From assembly GCA_963788505.1 (NCBI GenBank), contig CAWBGY010000009.1, positions 1-64,000 of the forward strand: a stretch of 64,000 nt of DNA, written 5' to 3'. The DNA is from JAIQFF01 sp963788505 (GTDB lineage Bacteria; Acidobacteriota; Terriglobia; Terriglobales; Acidobacteriaceae). Each line of letters begins with the position of its first letter. Positions within the stretch are counted from its first letter, which is position 1. A program made the translations under genes and the position numbers. This document shows positions 27,489-37,878 of this stretch, in pieces. Below the pieces are notes generated by a model. It was not told the DNA's origin and did not search any database. It saw only the letters and a program-made list of their open reading frames with translations.

Positions 27489-29585
27489 CTAATGCGGGAG
27501 ACGCACGATGAGCGGCCAACTCATGAGATGAAGGCCCTTTACGATCGAGCCCTCGGCTTTTCGTTCAACTTGCAGTGGCTGTTCCGTCCCATTGAGAACA
27601 TCGATGATCGTCGCTCCTGCACCTGATTGGCCTTTCAAGACGAGGTCAGCACTCACCGTGTAGCCTGCCCGCTCCTCAGCCACACCGGGCAGCCAGAACG
27701 CAATCAGCTTTTCGCCATTCTTGCGGGCAAAGCCGTAGCTCTCAATCTCTCGCCGATTCCCGCTGAAAGTGGCGGCCACGTCCGCTCCCCGCGCATCCGC
27801 AAGCACCGTAGAAAGCGTGCGAAAAGCGTAGTAAACCGGCTCAGGCTGCGTAGGACTTATGACTTCATTGGAAAAGGTGTTTCGAAAAAGACTAGGGCCG
27901 CGCATGGTTTGTTGCGTTTGGAAAGTCTCGTTCCAGAGATTCACGATGTTCAAGTGTGCAAAGGTGATCGACAGCCGCGTCGGGTAAATCGCCTTTTGAA
28001 TTTCGCTGGGAATCTCGCGGTCCACATAGCCAGGCAAATCCGAAGGAGGATAGGCCGTGAAATGGTCCCATTCGCTTGCCATGTACGATCCCTTGAATCC
28101 ATAGCCCGCCAGCATTTTCTCGAACTTCGCAAAATCTTTTGGGAAGGAGGCGAGATGGGGATCTGCCGGCGAAGGATTGTAAAAGGGATGGAACCCAATT
28201 ACATCGACCTGTGAGATCAATCCTTCTTCTCCCAGGGCGCGGAACCAACCAAAATTGTCTTTCACCAGCCAGCCCGGAGATGCCGGCATGATCTTGGCCT
28301 GCGGAGCCTCTTGGCGAATAATCGGGATCACCTGCTTCAACAGCACGGCGTATTTCTTCGCCTCGTCATAGGTGTAGGGACTCCACTCGTTTTTTGAAGT
28401 GACGGACCATGAACCGCACTAGTTGAGGTAACCCACCAGCATGGGATTGTATTCCGCGACCTTCCCGGGATTGTTCGAGTAGGTCTCCATAAGATCTCTC
28501 GTCCGATCCGGCGTCTTCGGAGACGCAACCTACAGCCAATTGCCCTTATCCAGGGTCATCACGATCTGGACACCGTTTTTCACGGCCTCCGTCACGGCCT
28601 CATCAGTGCGTTCATCCACATGCGGCTTTCCCTTCTCGCGCCCCACATAAGCCCATTGGTACAAGCTCATGTCGTGACCGACCCGGCTCCATGAACCCCA
28701 GGTCATATTGGGTGGGCCACAGCATGTCTTGCGTGAAACGGTCCATGCCATAACCCGTATGCGCGGCCGAAACCTCATCGCCGGCCCCACGGATAATCAG
28801 TGCCTCCTTTTCACCCTTCGTCGTTAGGACTTCGACCTCCGAAATTGAGAAGCAGTGCCCAAAATGACGCGTTGGGGGCAGGTTGGATCCGATAATCCAG
28901 ATCTGCTTTGCAAAATGCGGGTTGAAAGGAATCTCGTTTCGGCCTTGACGTCGCCGGGCGTGTAGGCGTCACTCTTAAAGACGGTGTCCCAGTGCCATCC
29001 GTCACGGCTGGTGCGGATTTCAAGTCGGCGTGGGAATGCCTGCCCGGCTTTCACGCTGCCGGTGGTGGGGTTGAATTGCTGGCTTTTGCCCAGACCTTCG
29101 GGATAGCCAACCAGTACCACCCGGTCTATGAAGGTCTCGACGGGCAAGTCGACACGAATCCATTCTGGATGCTCATCTGCCTGGTTCTGGCCCTGGCTCG
29201 CCCAACTGCTGCGGACGTCGCCGTCGATCAGATGGACTCCGAGCAGAGGCTGATCGTCATTCGCCGCGGTGCGGGGTTCGCGAGCCCGAGTTGAGCCAAA
29301 GAGATTGTCTTGAATCTCCCATGATTTCTTCGGCTGAATCTTGCTCACCGGCGCGCTGTTGTTTTCCTGCAGGACCACACCCGGAAAGAAATCCGGGCTG
29401 ACGCCGTAGACGTACGTGTATCCGAAGGCGTAGACGGGGACATCATGGTCGTGAGCCTCGATCGTCGCCCATTTGGAAAGATCGTGCGCTTCCTGCGCAA
29501 GCACGGGAAGGGGCCGGATTGCCAACACAACCACCGCCAGAACTAAAACAAGCCGAGGCAGGCTCGATCTACTTGGTCTGATCAT
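27489..29585 (-). pseudogene. Exported glycosidase-like protein with discoidin domain, multiply broken
   Basis: The frame from 29585 gives a signal peptide (LVLVLAVVVLAIRPLPVLAQ) and an F5/8 type C-like region (DGDVRSSWASQGQ, PEWIRVDLPVETFIDRVVLV, LEIRTSRDGWHWDTVF). Frameshifts near 28900 and 28690 and stops at about 28530 and 28420 interrupt it (KGNWL-stop, YLN-stop-CGSW). The last part (27489-28346) is open: VIPIIRQEAPQAKIMPAS, VDVIGFHPFYNPSPAD, SYMASEWDHF and NIVNLWNETFQ, a TIM-barrel glycoside-hydrolase-like C-terminal region. It was once about 700 residues, secreted, probably acting on a plant polysaccharide. Confidence 0.75.
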
Positions 29586-29675
29586 TATTATTATTATTTA
29601 TTGGTCCTCTTGATTGAAAGTCTGTGTGGTTCGAGATTTCCTTGGTATACACACCTCTAAAACACATGCGTTTCA

Positions 29676-29705
29676 TATATACATACATATCACCAGTATT
29701 GTCAA
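29676..29705 (-). promoter_or_regulatory. Sigma-70-type promoter before the broken glycosidase
   Basis: Minus-strand TTGACA (29700-29705) with an 18-nt spacer to TATATA (29676-29681), in an AT-rich stretch. It would start transcripts about 85 nt upstream of the ATG at 29585. A run of ATT triplets sits right beside that start codon (29583-29600). Confidence 0.55.
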
Positions 29706-29885
29706 CGTAAATCTTGCTAACTTGGAGATATTAAGTTTTTTGTTGATTACATGGAGCCAGTGGTTCGTGAACCCTCGGAGGATGACGGGCAGAGCTACTA
29801 GACTGGGATGAGCGACTGCAGTGTTAATAATCTAAGATGCGCGGCTAAAAACACTTCGCAGAACTTCTTAGCTCAAGATGGAGGA

Positions 29886-31486
29886 TCACCAGAAGATCGC
29901 CGCCAGCACTCCCATCATCCCGAGCAGGCCGACGCCCCAGACTGTCGGCTCCTGATACCACCGGCCTGAACGCCACGGGAAGTTGGCGCGCGAATAAACA
30001 AGCGCCTTGAAGTTCCGACTCGGGCCGCGGCGCGCCCGCGAGACTCACCCCGACGATGACAAGAAAACTAATCAGCCAGCCCACGACAATAATGTAGGCG
30101 TTCGCGGCCATATCGGTCCTGTATTTCAGAACGGCGGAGTGATAGAGGCTGTAGTGCGTGAGGGTCGAAACGACGCCATGATCATTCCGTAGAAAGCGCC
30201 GTCGGACGTAGCTCGCTTCCAGAACATGCCCAGCAGAAACGCTGCCGACATGGGAAAAATAAACAGGGAGAATACAAGGACCAGATAGTCGCCCATGTTG
30301 GCGAATCGGGTTGCGATGTAACTCGTGCCCACGCTAAGCAGAGTTCCGACAACCGTAGCTGCTCGCCCCATCCGAACGTAGTGTCGCTCGGATCGATCCG
30401 GTCTGAATGTAGGCCTGATAGATGTCATAGGTCCACACGGTGTTGAATGCGGTGACATTCCCCGCCATACCGGACATGAAGCTCGCGATCAGAGCTGTCA
30501 GTCCAATCCCAAGAAGGCCCGGCGGATAGTATCTTTCGAGAAGCAATGGAATGACGAGGTTGTAGTTCCCACGAATTTGATTCGGGGATGACGACGAGTG
30601 CAATGAGCCCCGGCACCACAATCATGGCCGGCGAGAGCATTTTGAAAAACGCAGCGATTAAGGGAGTCTGGCGCGCGGCCAGCAAATCCCGGGCGGCGAG
30701 GGCTCGCTGCACAATCAGGAAGTCTGTACACCAATACGATGTACCCGCGAACATCGTGAACGCCACCACGATGGTATACCAGGGAAGACCCATTGGATTG
30801 TCGTGGGAATTGCCGAGGATGGCATAGGCATGGACGTAATTGAAAGGGAGCCGCTGTGCCAAGCCGTGCCAGCCGCCTACTTCGCGAAGTCCAAAAAACG
30901 TTAGAGGCAGCAGCCCAATAAACACAAGAAAGAATTGAATAACCTCGTTGTAAATGGCTGCTCTAAGGCCGCCCATCACAATGTAGACCATCACGCCCAA
31001 GGCTGAGACCAGCGTGCTGACCCCTATCGGCCAATTCAAGAAAACTTTGAAGACCAGCGCCAACGCATACATGTTGATGCCGGACATCAGAATGGTAAGC
31101 ACGGCAAAACCGATGGCATTGAACGCGCGGGAACGCTCATCAAAGCGCAACTTCAAATACTCAGGACTGCTGCGGACCCGATTGTTGTAATAAAACGGCA
31201 TCATGAAGATGCCGAGGAAAACCATCGCCGGAATCGCCCCAAGCCAGTAAAAAACACTGGCTGCCATCATGCCGTACTTGGCCCCATTGGCCGCGTGCCC
31301 CATGACTTCGAGGGAGCCCAGATTGGCCGACATAAAGGCAAAGCCCGTGACCCAGGCCGGCAAGGATCGGCTGGAAAGGAAAAACTCCGAGGAGCTTCTG
31401 GTTCGCGCCCTTAGCCGAAATCCCACTGCAATGACGCTGGCAAAGTAAGTCGCGATGACACAATAATCAAGGAAAGAAACTCGCAT
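29886..31486 (-). pseudogene. Sodium:solute symporter (SSS family), frameshifted
   Basis: Start MRVSFLDYCVIATYFASVIA with the SSS hallmark FFLSSRSLPAWVTGFAFMSA and a long intact N-terminal part of about ten helices (to GLIALVVIP). A frameshift near 30560-30600 leads to LGIGLTALIASFMSGMAGNV, TAFNTVWTYDIYQ. More shifts near 30400, 30130 and 29990 follow (RFANMGDYLVLVFSLFIFPM, AYIIVVGWLISFLVIVGV) before the end GMMGVLAAIFW. At least four indels are needed to rebuild one protein of about 530 residues. It probably took up a sugar or carboxylate with sodium before decay. Confidence 0.8.
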
Positions 31487-31558
31487 GGGGCATTTCGAAC
31501 TCTCTCGCCGGAGGGCCAACGCTGATTCGGGCCGGCGTATTCGAAATCTCTCTTAGCT

Positions 31559-32286
31559 CTAGCGCCGTTGGTGGCCTTTCAAAAGTGCTTCAACCTGCTT
31601 GTCAAGTGAAAACATCTCAACCTGCGTTTGACCCTTCAGAACTTTCGCTAATAGCTCGTTTTCGTAGTCCACGATGTCCAGCGCGAGCCGTAGAACTGGT
31701 TTCGGCTTTTTCCTTTGGAACCACTACGACTCCATCGGAGTCCCCCACGACGATATCTCCGGGCGCAACTACGACGCCTCCGCACTGGATTGGGACATTG
31801 ACTTCACCGAGCGAACCGCGCCCCACCACGCGAGGAACCGTGCCCCGCGCGAAGACGGAGAACTTCCGCTTGCGAATTCTATCGATGTCTCTTACGTTGC
31901 CGTCAACCACCAGACCGGACAATCCTCTGCGTTGGGCCTCGGCGGTTGTGATTTCTCCCCACAGCGCAACGTCCGGTTGTCCTTGATTGTGAATGACCAG
32001 AACGTCTCCCTTTTTGCGCTACACCCAAGCCGAGTCAGGTAGCCACAAAGTCGCCCGCGCGCGTGGACACGGTGCATGCTGGACCGCAGATACGCGCTCC
32101 GGGACTCATCGCATGGATTCCCGAATCCATCGTGTCCAAATTACCGCTCGCATCGCTCAGGTTTGCCGTAGGCAATTTCGAGAGTCGCACCACCAGCTTA
32201 GGATCGGGCCTGACGATCTGCTTTCGGACCAAGAAGAGCAGATCTCTATTTCCACTCGTATCGGAATCTCGTGCGGACTTCTTCAT
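31559..32286 (-). pseudogene. RraA-like protein (HMG/CHA aldolase-type), broken
   Basis: N-terminal part: LVVRLSKLPTANLSDASGNL, SPGARICGPACTVSTRAGDF. A TGA stop and a frameshift (about 32000-32035) then interrupt LGLGVAQ and KKGDVLVIHNQGQPDVALWG. GLVVDGNVRDIDRIRK follows, which is the family's DG.RD motif with the metal-binding Asp. A third indel near 31690 changes the end to VLRLALDIVDYENELLAKVL, with the stop at 31559-31561. Intact relatives are class II pyruvate aldolases or oxaloacetate decarboxylases in aromatic or sugar-acid catabolism. Confidence 0.8.
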
Positions 32287-32368
32287 TGCGCTTTCCTCGC
32301 TCTCGTATTTATGTGCCTATGAAAACTGACCTGCCCAACCCTGGCGCAGCCGGGATGGTGCTAATCCA

Positions 32369-33343
32369 TCAATGTTTGAGCACCGACGGATTAACCACAT
32401 GAATTGGACGCTGATCGCTCAACACACGCACAACCGCTTCCACGGCGGACCTTCTCACTCTTCCTAACGCAGCCCTTGTGTGCGCCGCGGTATGAGGAGT
32501 TAAAACCACGCGCTCGCTCAGAAGCAATGGGTTCTTGGAAAAAGGCGGCTCAGGATCGAAGACCTCCAGTCCCGCCCCAGCCAGCAAATTTTGCCGCAGC
32601 CGCTCCGCTAGCGCCGCTTCGTCGACCAAGGCGCCGCGTGCCGTATTGACCAAGACTGCGGTTGGCTTCATGAGCGCCAAAGTCCTAGCGTTGATTAGGC
32701 GATGGGTCTCCGGCGTGGAGGGAACATGGAGCGATATGAAATCCGCGCTCTGCAGCAGAGTCTCCAAATCGCACAGAGTCGCTCCCTCCTGCTGCGCCAC
32801 AGCCAAGCTGAGGTACGGGTCATATGCGAGCAACTTCATTCCGAAGGCACGGCCGCGTTTGGCGACCGCACGAGCGATTTTGCCGAAACCGATGAGTCCC
32901 AACGTCTGCCCCCCGATTTGTAACGCTTCCGCGATTTTGGAGGACCGCCATTCGCCCTGTCGTACCGACCGATCCGAAGGAATCAGATAAGACGCGCACG
33001 CCAGGAGCAATGTCCATGCTCTATTTGCAACGTCTTCGGTACAGAACTCAGGTACATTGGCGACGGGGATTCCGTGCGCGGTTGCCGCTTCGACATCGAT
33101 GTTGTCCACCCCTGTGCCGAAACGCGAAATAATGCGGCAACGGCGAAGCGATGCAATCAATGTTGCTGTCAATTTTAAATCTGCGTTAAGAATGGCATCG
33201 GCGTCTTCCGCGACTGCGGGAAACTGCTTTTCTTCGGAACGAAACAGCACCACTTCGGCATTCACCTGTTGCAATAGGCCTTGCAACGCATCATCCAGCG
33301 GATGGAGCTCGGGATCGGTATGGATGACGCGAAACTTTGGCAT
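32369..33343 (-). CDS. D-2-hydroxyacid dehydrogenase (phosphoglycerate dehydrogenase-like)
   Basis: 324 residues. The catalytic domain is at both ends and a Rossmann domain in the middle (GQTLGLIGFGKIARAVAKRG, about residues 147-166). Active-site blocks: Arg in LVNTARGALVDEAAL, Glu in LEVFDPEPPF, and His in LTPHTAAHTRAAL. It oxidises or reduces a 2-hydroxy/2-keto acid with NAD(P). In this cluster, beside aldolase-like and dehydrogenase genes, a glyoxylate, pyruvate or sugar-acid substrate is more likely than serine synthesis (inference). It is intact and sits between two broken genes. Confidence 0.88.
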   Translation of the reverse strand: MPKFRVIHTDPELHPLDDALQGLLQQVNAEVVLFRSEEKQFPAVAEDADAILNADLKLTATLIASLRRCRIISRFGTGVDNIDVEAATAHGIPVANVPEFCTEDVANRAWTLLLACASYLIPSDRSVRQGEWRSSKIAEALQIGGQTLGLIGFGKIARAVAKRGRAFGMKLLAYDPYLSLAVAQQEGATLCDLETLLQSADFISLHVPSTPETHRLINARTLALMKPTAVLVNTARGALVDEAALAERLRQNLLAGAGLEVFDPEPPFSKNPLLLSERVVLTPHTAAHTRAALGRVRRSAVEAVVRVLSDQRPIHVVNPSVLKH

Positions 33344-33431
33344 GACTTTCGGCTCTCCTCAGCGCCCGATCGGAGCAGCTTGGCAGGCGACATCCTTAAA
33401 TGTAAATTGCGCGAACCATTGATCGAGAGTG

Positions 33432-34097
33432 TTAGTGCGTGATTCCCATCACAGTGCAGGGAGCGCTATCCACGCCGTCGATGAACAGCGGGAGTGCAAA
33501 CACTTGATTCAGTCGCGATAAGTCGTAGTCAAGATTCATGTCTTCGATAATGAGAAACCTTCGACCTTCGCCACCGAGCAAGACGCGATGCGCCTCTAGT
33601 CCTTCCTCCAAATGCTGCATGCAGGCCAGGGAAACCGTGTCAAGCCCCAAAGCCCGGAGCTTGGGAAAGTTCTGCGCAATATATTGCGCGCCTTCGGCCG
33701 ACATGCCAGGCGCAAACGTCGAATACCTGGCCGGGTCGACGCGGCGCACCCGCGTATAACCGGTCCGCAACAGGAGCAAATCGCAATCCGAAATCGCCGC
33801 GAAATGCGGTTCGAAATTGGAGGGCCGTAAAATCTCACCGTCCCCAACTGAAATATCCAGGCAAAGTGGCCGTTCGAAGACAAACTCCGACAAGCTGAAA
33901 TTACCGATAGACAGGCCATCTCGCGCGAAGTGACGGGGTGCATCAATATGTGTTCCCGAATGGTTGCTGAATCGGAGAACGTATAGGTTGGAGACATCGC
34001 CGCGTTCCATACTGAAGTGGTGCCGAAACTCCACCGGCGGCACGCCTGGCGGGATTGGCGTGTCAACGCTCAAATGGTGCGAGAGTTCCAGGTACAA
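33432..34097 (-). CDS. Cyclase-family (kynurenine formamidase-like) metal hydrolase
   Basis: 222 residues if started at TTG 34097, which follows GGAGGATTGGCTC. The longer open frame to 34301 is compositionally odd and overlaps the SDR remnant, so TTG is preferred. The signature HSGTHIDAPRHFARDG, with the metal-binding His and Asp residues, marks the Cyclase (PF04199) family. LLLLRTGYTRV, LGLDTVSLACMQHLEEGLEA and ALPLFIDGVDSAPCTVMGI are also typical. Relatives hydrolyse amides or lactones. A lactone of a sugar acid is the natural guess here, but is not shown. Confidence 0.8.
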   Translation of the reverse strand: MYLELSHHLSVDTPIPPGVPPVEFRHHFSMERGDVSNLYVLRFSNHSGTHIDAPRHFARDGLSIGNFSLSEFVFERPLCLDISVGDGEILRPSNFEPHFAAISDCDLLLLRTGYTRVRRVDPARYSTFAPGMSAEGAQYIAQNFPKLRALGLDTVSLACMQHLEEGLEAHRVLLGGEGRRFLIIEDMNLDYDLSRLNQVFALPLFIDGVDSAPCTVMGITH

Positions 34098-34153
34098 GAG
34101 CCAATCCTCCGAGTCGCTTACGAATGTGGAAGCCGGGCACGCCACAGGCACGT

Positions 34154-34923
34154 TCACTGAGAGCAGTAGCCACCGTCCACATACAGCGAGGTTCCGGTAA
34201 CCCACGCAGCTTCGTCGGACGCCAGGTACACGACGGCCAGAGCCACATCGATGGGTTCGCCGACGCGACCCAGAGGGTGAAGCCGAAGAACTCCCACCCA
34301 TGGCTCACCGCCGCGCCTCTCCATCTCCGCCAGCTCTACGCGATTCATCTCAGTCCTTACCCAACCTGGGTTCACGTTGTTGCAGCGGATTTTATGCTTC
34401 GCGAAATCAAGCGCCACGCATTTCGTCAACACCTCGACCCGCCTTTGGCCGCATTGTAGGCGCCCTGCAGACGGTTGACCGATCGAAGCGGAAATGGAAC
34501 TCATGTTGACGATTGCGCCGCCACCGCTTTTGATCATCTCCGGAATCGCGTACTTACAACAGAGCCAGACGCCCTTCAGATCCACCGCCAGGGTCTGGTC
34601 AAATTCCTCTTCCGTGAGATCAACGACGGTGGAATGGCTTGCCCGCACGCCGGCGTTGTTGACCAGCACGTCGAGCCTGCCGAATCGCTCCACAGTCCTG
34701 CGTACCAATTCGCGGACCTGCTCAGCGCTCCGAACGTCGGCTTGTACCGCCAGGGCCTCACCACCAGACGCTTCCACGCGCGAGCGCCGCTCTGAATGCC
34801 ATCCAGGCGAATATCTGCAAGGGCCACTCGTGCGCCCTCTTGAGCAAAGAGACGCGCGGTAGCGGCGCCAATGCCACTTCCTGCTCCGGTCACAATCGCC
34901 ACTTTGCCCTTTAACCGTTCCAT
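34154..34923 (-). pseudogene. SDR-family dehydrogenase, frameshifted
   Basis: N-terminal GKVAIVTGAGSGIGAATARL and LADIRLDGIQ, then a frameshift near 34790 to EALAVQADVRSAEQV, RLDVLVNNAGV, INMSSISASIGQPSAG (read as IVNMSS). A pair of compensating indels scrambles the YxxxK region (GRLQCGQRR instead of an AYNAAKG-like string), followed by LDFAKHKIRCNNVNPGWV and VTGTSLYVDGGYCSQ. The loss of the catalytic Tyr-Lys block means no activity even if the main shift were an error. Confidence 0.8.
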
Positions 34924-34961
34924 AAGTGTCTTCAGATTTCCTGCAAGGGGCAGAGTTCGGT

Positions 34962-35871
34962 TTAGCCCCTGACCGTGCCGTGGTCGAGTTCTGTTCCTTC
35001 CTTGCCAGCTAGTAATTTCTCGATCTGAACCATGGAAAGGCGTGCCGCCTCGCGCGGATCATTTCCCAGTATGCGCGAGTAATATCCGAACGATTCAAAC
35101 TCCACGGAGAAGAAACCCTTGTATCCAATCTCTTCGAGCGAGCTGAAGAAAACGCTCCAAGGCACCTGTCCTTCTCCTAAAAGTGGAAACATGAAATCGC
35201 GCCCCGGATCTCCGACCTTTCCAAAAACATCTTTCAAATGCACATGGCTGATTCTTTTCGCCCACTCACGGATGACCTTGACGAGGTCATTTCCATAAAG
35301 AACAAGATGGGATGGATCAAGGTTGATGCCCAGCCATTCAGAATCAAGGCGGCGGAAGAGTTCCTGGGTGGAGTAGTAATCATGGCAGAGCATTTTGAAC
35401 GCCGGCTCAAGGGCAAGACTGACTTTATGCTTCTCCGCCAACTCGACCAAGGGCCCGTAACTCGCGAGTAGCAAGTTCCCAGGCAGCTCCCTCCGACATC
35501 TCTTCCGGAATACGAAGAGCGCCCGGTTCCCAGGCAGCCGGGCCACTGAAAACATTGATAGTTGTCACACCACTATCGGCCGCGGCGACAATGCAATCCG
35601 CGATAAGTTTTGCCCTCTGATCGCGGAGTGACCGATCGGTCGACAACAAATCTTGCTGGACAACGATTTCAGATACCTGCAACCCGCCGGCATGGGACAG
35701 CCCGAACAAGGGACGCCAGTTGATGTGCCGAATGCTTGCGCGGATCGAACTGTGCCAGCGTCCACTCAACCGCCCCGTAACCGATTCGGCGAGCGCCTCT
35801 ACTGTTTTCTCAGGCGGCCATTGCGCAAAGTTCGAGTGAGGCCATGAAACCGAGTTGTTTTCGGCCATCAT
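34962..35871 (-). pseudogene. Xylose isomerase-like TIM-barrel protein, frameshifted
   Basis: The end is intact: LEPAFKMLCHDYYSTQELFR, LGINLDPSHLVLYGNDLV, ISHVHLKDVFGKVGDPG, GYKGFFSVEFESFGYYSRIL, with the His/Glu/Asp metal-site pattern of sugar-phosphate isomerase/epimerase (AP endonuclease 2) proteins. The front half needs at least two shifts: one near 35780 (the family-like text GAVEWTLAQFDPRKHSAHQL lies in another frame) and one near 35480. It probably acted on a ketose or inositol-like sugar. Confidence 0.75.
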
Positions 35872-35976
35872 CCATTACGCGCCTGGCAATGTGCGCTCGA
35901 GAACCCGGACGAATCGACCGCCAGATCGCCTAGTCCCGCGAGATGCAAGCTCGCCAAAGTTTCTTGCTAATGCGGT

Positions 35977-36850
35977 TCAATGCCGTGCCTTCAGCTTCCG
36001 CACTCCACAGTCGGCCAGGACGCCGGAAAGATAGTTGTACGTGGCCGAGACCCACGAGTTCGGGTCGATGGGGTGAGCGGCATAGATCTGCGCAGTGATG
36101 TAGTCGTCGTACCCCGCGTCCCGCAGGGCAGCAATGAAGAGTTCCCAATTGACCGTCCCCTTGCCCGGAATCATGTGTACCAGCCCGATCCCGTCTCCGT
36201 TGTTGTCGCTGACATGAACATAGTACAGGTGCTTGGATACTTTCTGGACCGCGGTGGTGAGATCGGGGTCGGTAATGTTCTGGTCCGCGGTATCGATCAT
36301 GATCTTGCAGCTCGGCATATTGATTTGCTGATGCATGTCGATGGCATCGTCCAGGGTGACCACCACCCGCGATTCAGACGGAGTGAGAGTGTGCATGCAC
36401 ATGGTGACATTGTTCTTCCCGGCATGCTCGCACACCGCCGCCATATTTTCATAGTTCCATTTCCACGCCTGGTCCCGGGTCGTATCGGACATCATGTGAC
36501 CGCTAATCAGGTTGATGCGCGGGGCACCCACTTCCGCCGCAAGATCGATGCATAGCTTGTAATAGTCCAGCGTTTCGCGGCGTATCGGCTCCTTGCTGTA
36601 GGAAAAATTATAGCGTCGATTGAGAGATCCCGCCGTTCACCGACAGCGCACAGATTTCCATTCCCTCATCGGCGACCTGCTTCTTGATAGCCTTACGATA
36701 AGCTGCATTCTTAACTAGCGGATCCAAGTGAGGACTGTCGGCCCACATATCGATTCCCTCAAAGCCTGCTTTGGCAGTCCGTCGAATGGCTTCTTCAAGA
36801 GTCACGTAGTCGAGGTAAATCATGGTGCATAACCCAAGCTTCATTGCCAT
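35977..36850 (-). pseudogene. Second xylose isomerase-like TIM-barrel protein, single frameshift
   Basis: Start MAMKLGLCTMIYLDYVTLEE with AGFEGIDMWADSPHLD and GMEICALSVNGG. One indel near 36610-36620 follows; the frame continues from LNRRYNFSYSKEPIRRETLD into VGAPRINLISGHMMSD, VTMCMHTLTPSESRVVVT, IDTADQNIT, LYYVHVSDNNGDGIGL and GYDDYITAQIYAAHPI. Otherwise the about 290-residue protein is complete. It is the mildest lesion in the cluster and the one most easily explained by sequence error. Confidence 0.78.
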
Positions 36851-36921
36851 TTCACTTCCTCCTTTAGGATGCGACTGGCGGTCAATGACCCTGCCGCGTC
36901 GTTCTACCTCGGCCAACAAAC

Positions 36922-37818
36922 TCATGCTGCAGTCGCTTCGTTGATCCCCGGAACTAGCCCTGTAATCACCCTGGCCTCCTCTGGAGAAGCGATGCCACGC
37001 CCAACCTCGCGCGCAATCCGAACAGCTTTTTCAACCAGCTCCGCATTGCTTTTACTGAGAGTCCGCTGATCGTCAAGATAGGGGCTGTCCTCCATCCCAA
37101 CTCTTATGTGTCCTCCAAGCAGGATCGCCTGCGTCAAAACTTGCCAGTGGGTGGGAGGATGCATGTCGCTGACGCTGTAATTGAAATTTGCGGGCTTGTG
37201 ATCGTGCATATACTGCATTGCCTTCACTGTGGACGGAGTCCAGCATCCCCCGGGCCATCCTAGAAAGAATGTCGTCCAGACCGGAGTATCCAGAAGACCT
37301 TCGTCAATCATCCGGTGCGCGTTCCAGATTGCGCCATAGTGAAAGGACTCGACTTCCGGCTTTACGCCATTCTTCCTGGTCTGCCGGCAGTATTCTCTTA
37401 ACTCGTCGCGATCATGAATTCCGTAGAGTTCGACCGGGGGATAGTCCATGTCTGGCTGGAAGCACTCGTCGTGGGCATTGAAACAGATCGACATCATGTC
37501 GGGTCTCTGTTTCATGAGTTCGACGCGCTGGGGAAAGCGGCCGTTGGCAATCCCGTACTGAATGATGGGCTTGGCTCTTGAAGTGATCAGATCTTTCAGC
37601 CGCTGCCAGCCTGGAAGGTCGAGATCCGAGAGCTTGGTGCCATCGGGTCGGATCTTCTCATCTAGCGTGTACGGACCGTGGAGATGGCAAATCGAAGCAC
37701 CGGCGCCGATAGAGCGCACATACTCGTCAGCAAGAGCCTCAACCCCTTTGGGATTGTATGGATTCCGCGGGTACGACATCGTGGAATCACAAGTAATCGT
37801 GATCACGAGCTTGTCCAT
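36922..37818 (-). CDS. BKACE-family beta-keto acid cleavage enzyme (DUF849)
   Basis: 298 residues, standard for the family. CHLHGPYTLDEKIRPDG carries the paired His metal ligands near residue 45, PEVESFHYGAIWNAHRM is the mid-barrel block, and GGHIRVGMEDSPYLDDQRTL carries the Glu ligand near the C-terminus. BKACEs condense a beta-keto acid with acetyl-CoA to give acetoacetate and a new CoA thioester. The substrate differs by subgroup and is not readable here. Intact, between a broken isomerase and an intact alcohol dehydrogenase on the same strand. Confidence 0.87.
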   Translation of the reverse strand: MDKLVITITCDSTMSYPRNPYNPKGVEALADEYVRSIGAGASICHLHGPYTLDEKIRPDGTKLSDLDLPGWQRLKDLITSRAKPIIQYGIANGRFPQRVELMKQRPDMMSICFNAHDECFQPDMDYPPVELYGIHDRDELREYCRQTRKNGVKPEVESFHYGAIWNAHRMIDEGLLDTPVWTTFFLGWPGGCWTPSTVKAMQYMHDHKPANFNYSVSDMHPPTHWQVLTQAILLGGHIRVGMEDSPYLDDQRTLSKSNAELVEKAVRIAREVGRGIASPEEARVITGLVPGINEATAA

Positions 37819-37878
37819 AATGAGATCCCTCCAAAGTCGGGTGTTCCGTCACTCCTCCGCCAATGCCAAGGTCGATTG

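Noticed and set aside
29583..29600. ATT triplet run as a phase-variation switch
   Set aside because: It lies at the start of a gene already broken in several places, and triplet changes would not shift a frame.
34098..34301. N-terminal extension of the cyclase gene
   Set aside because: Composition is Ser/Arg-rich, it overlaps the SDR remnant, and a TTG with a good ribosome site fits the family start.
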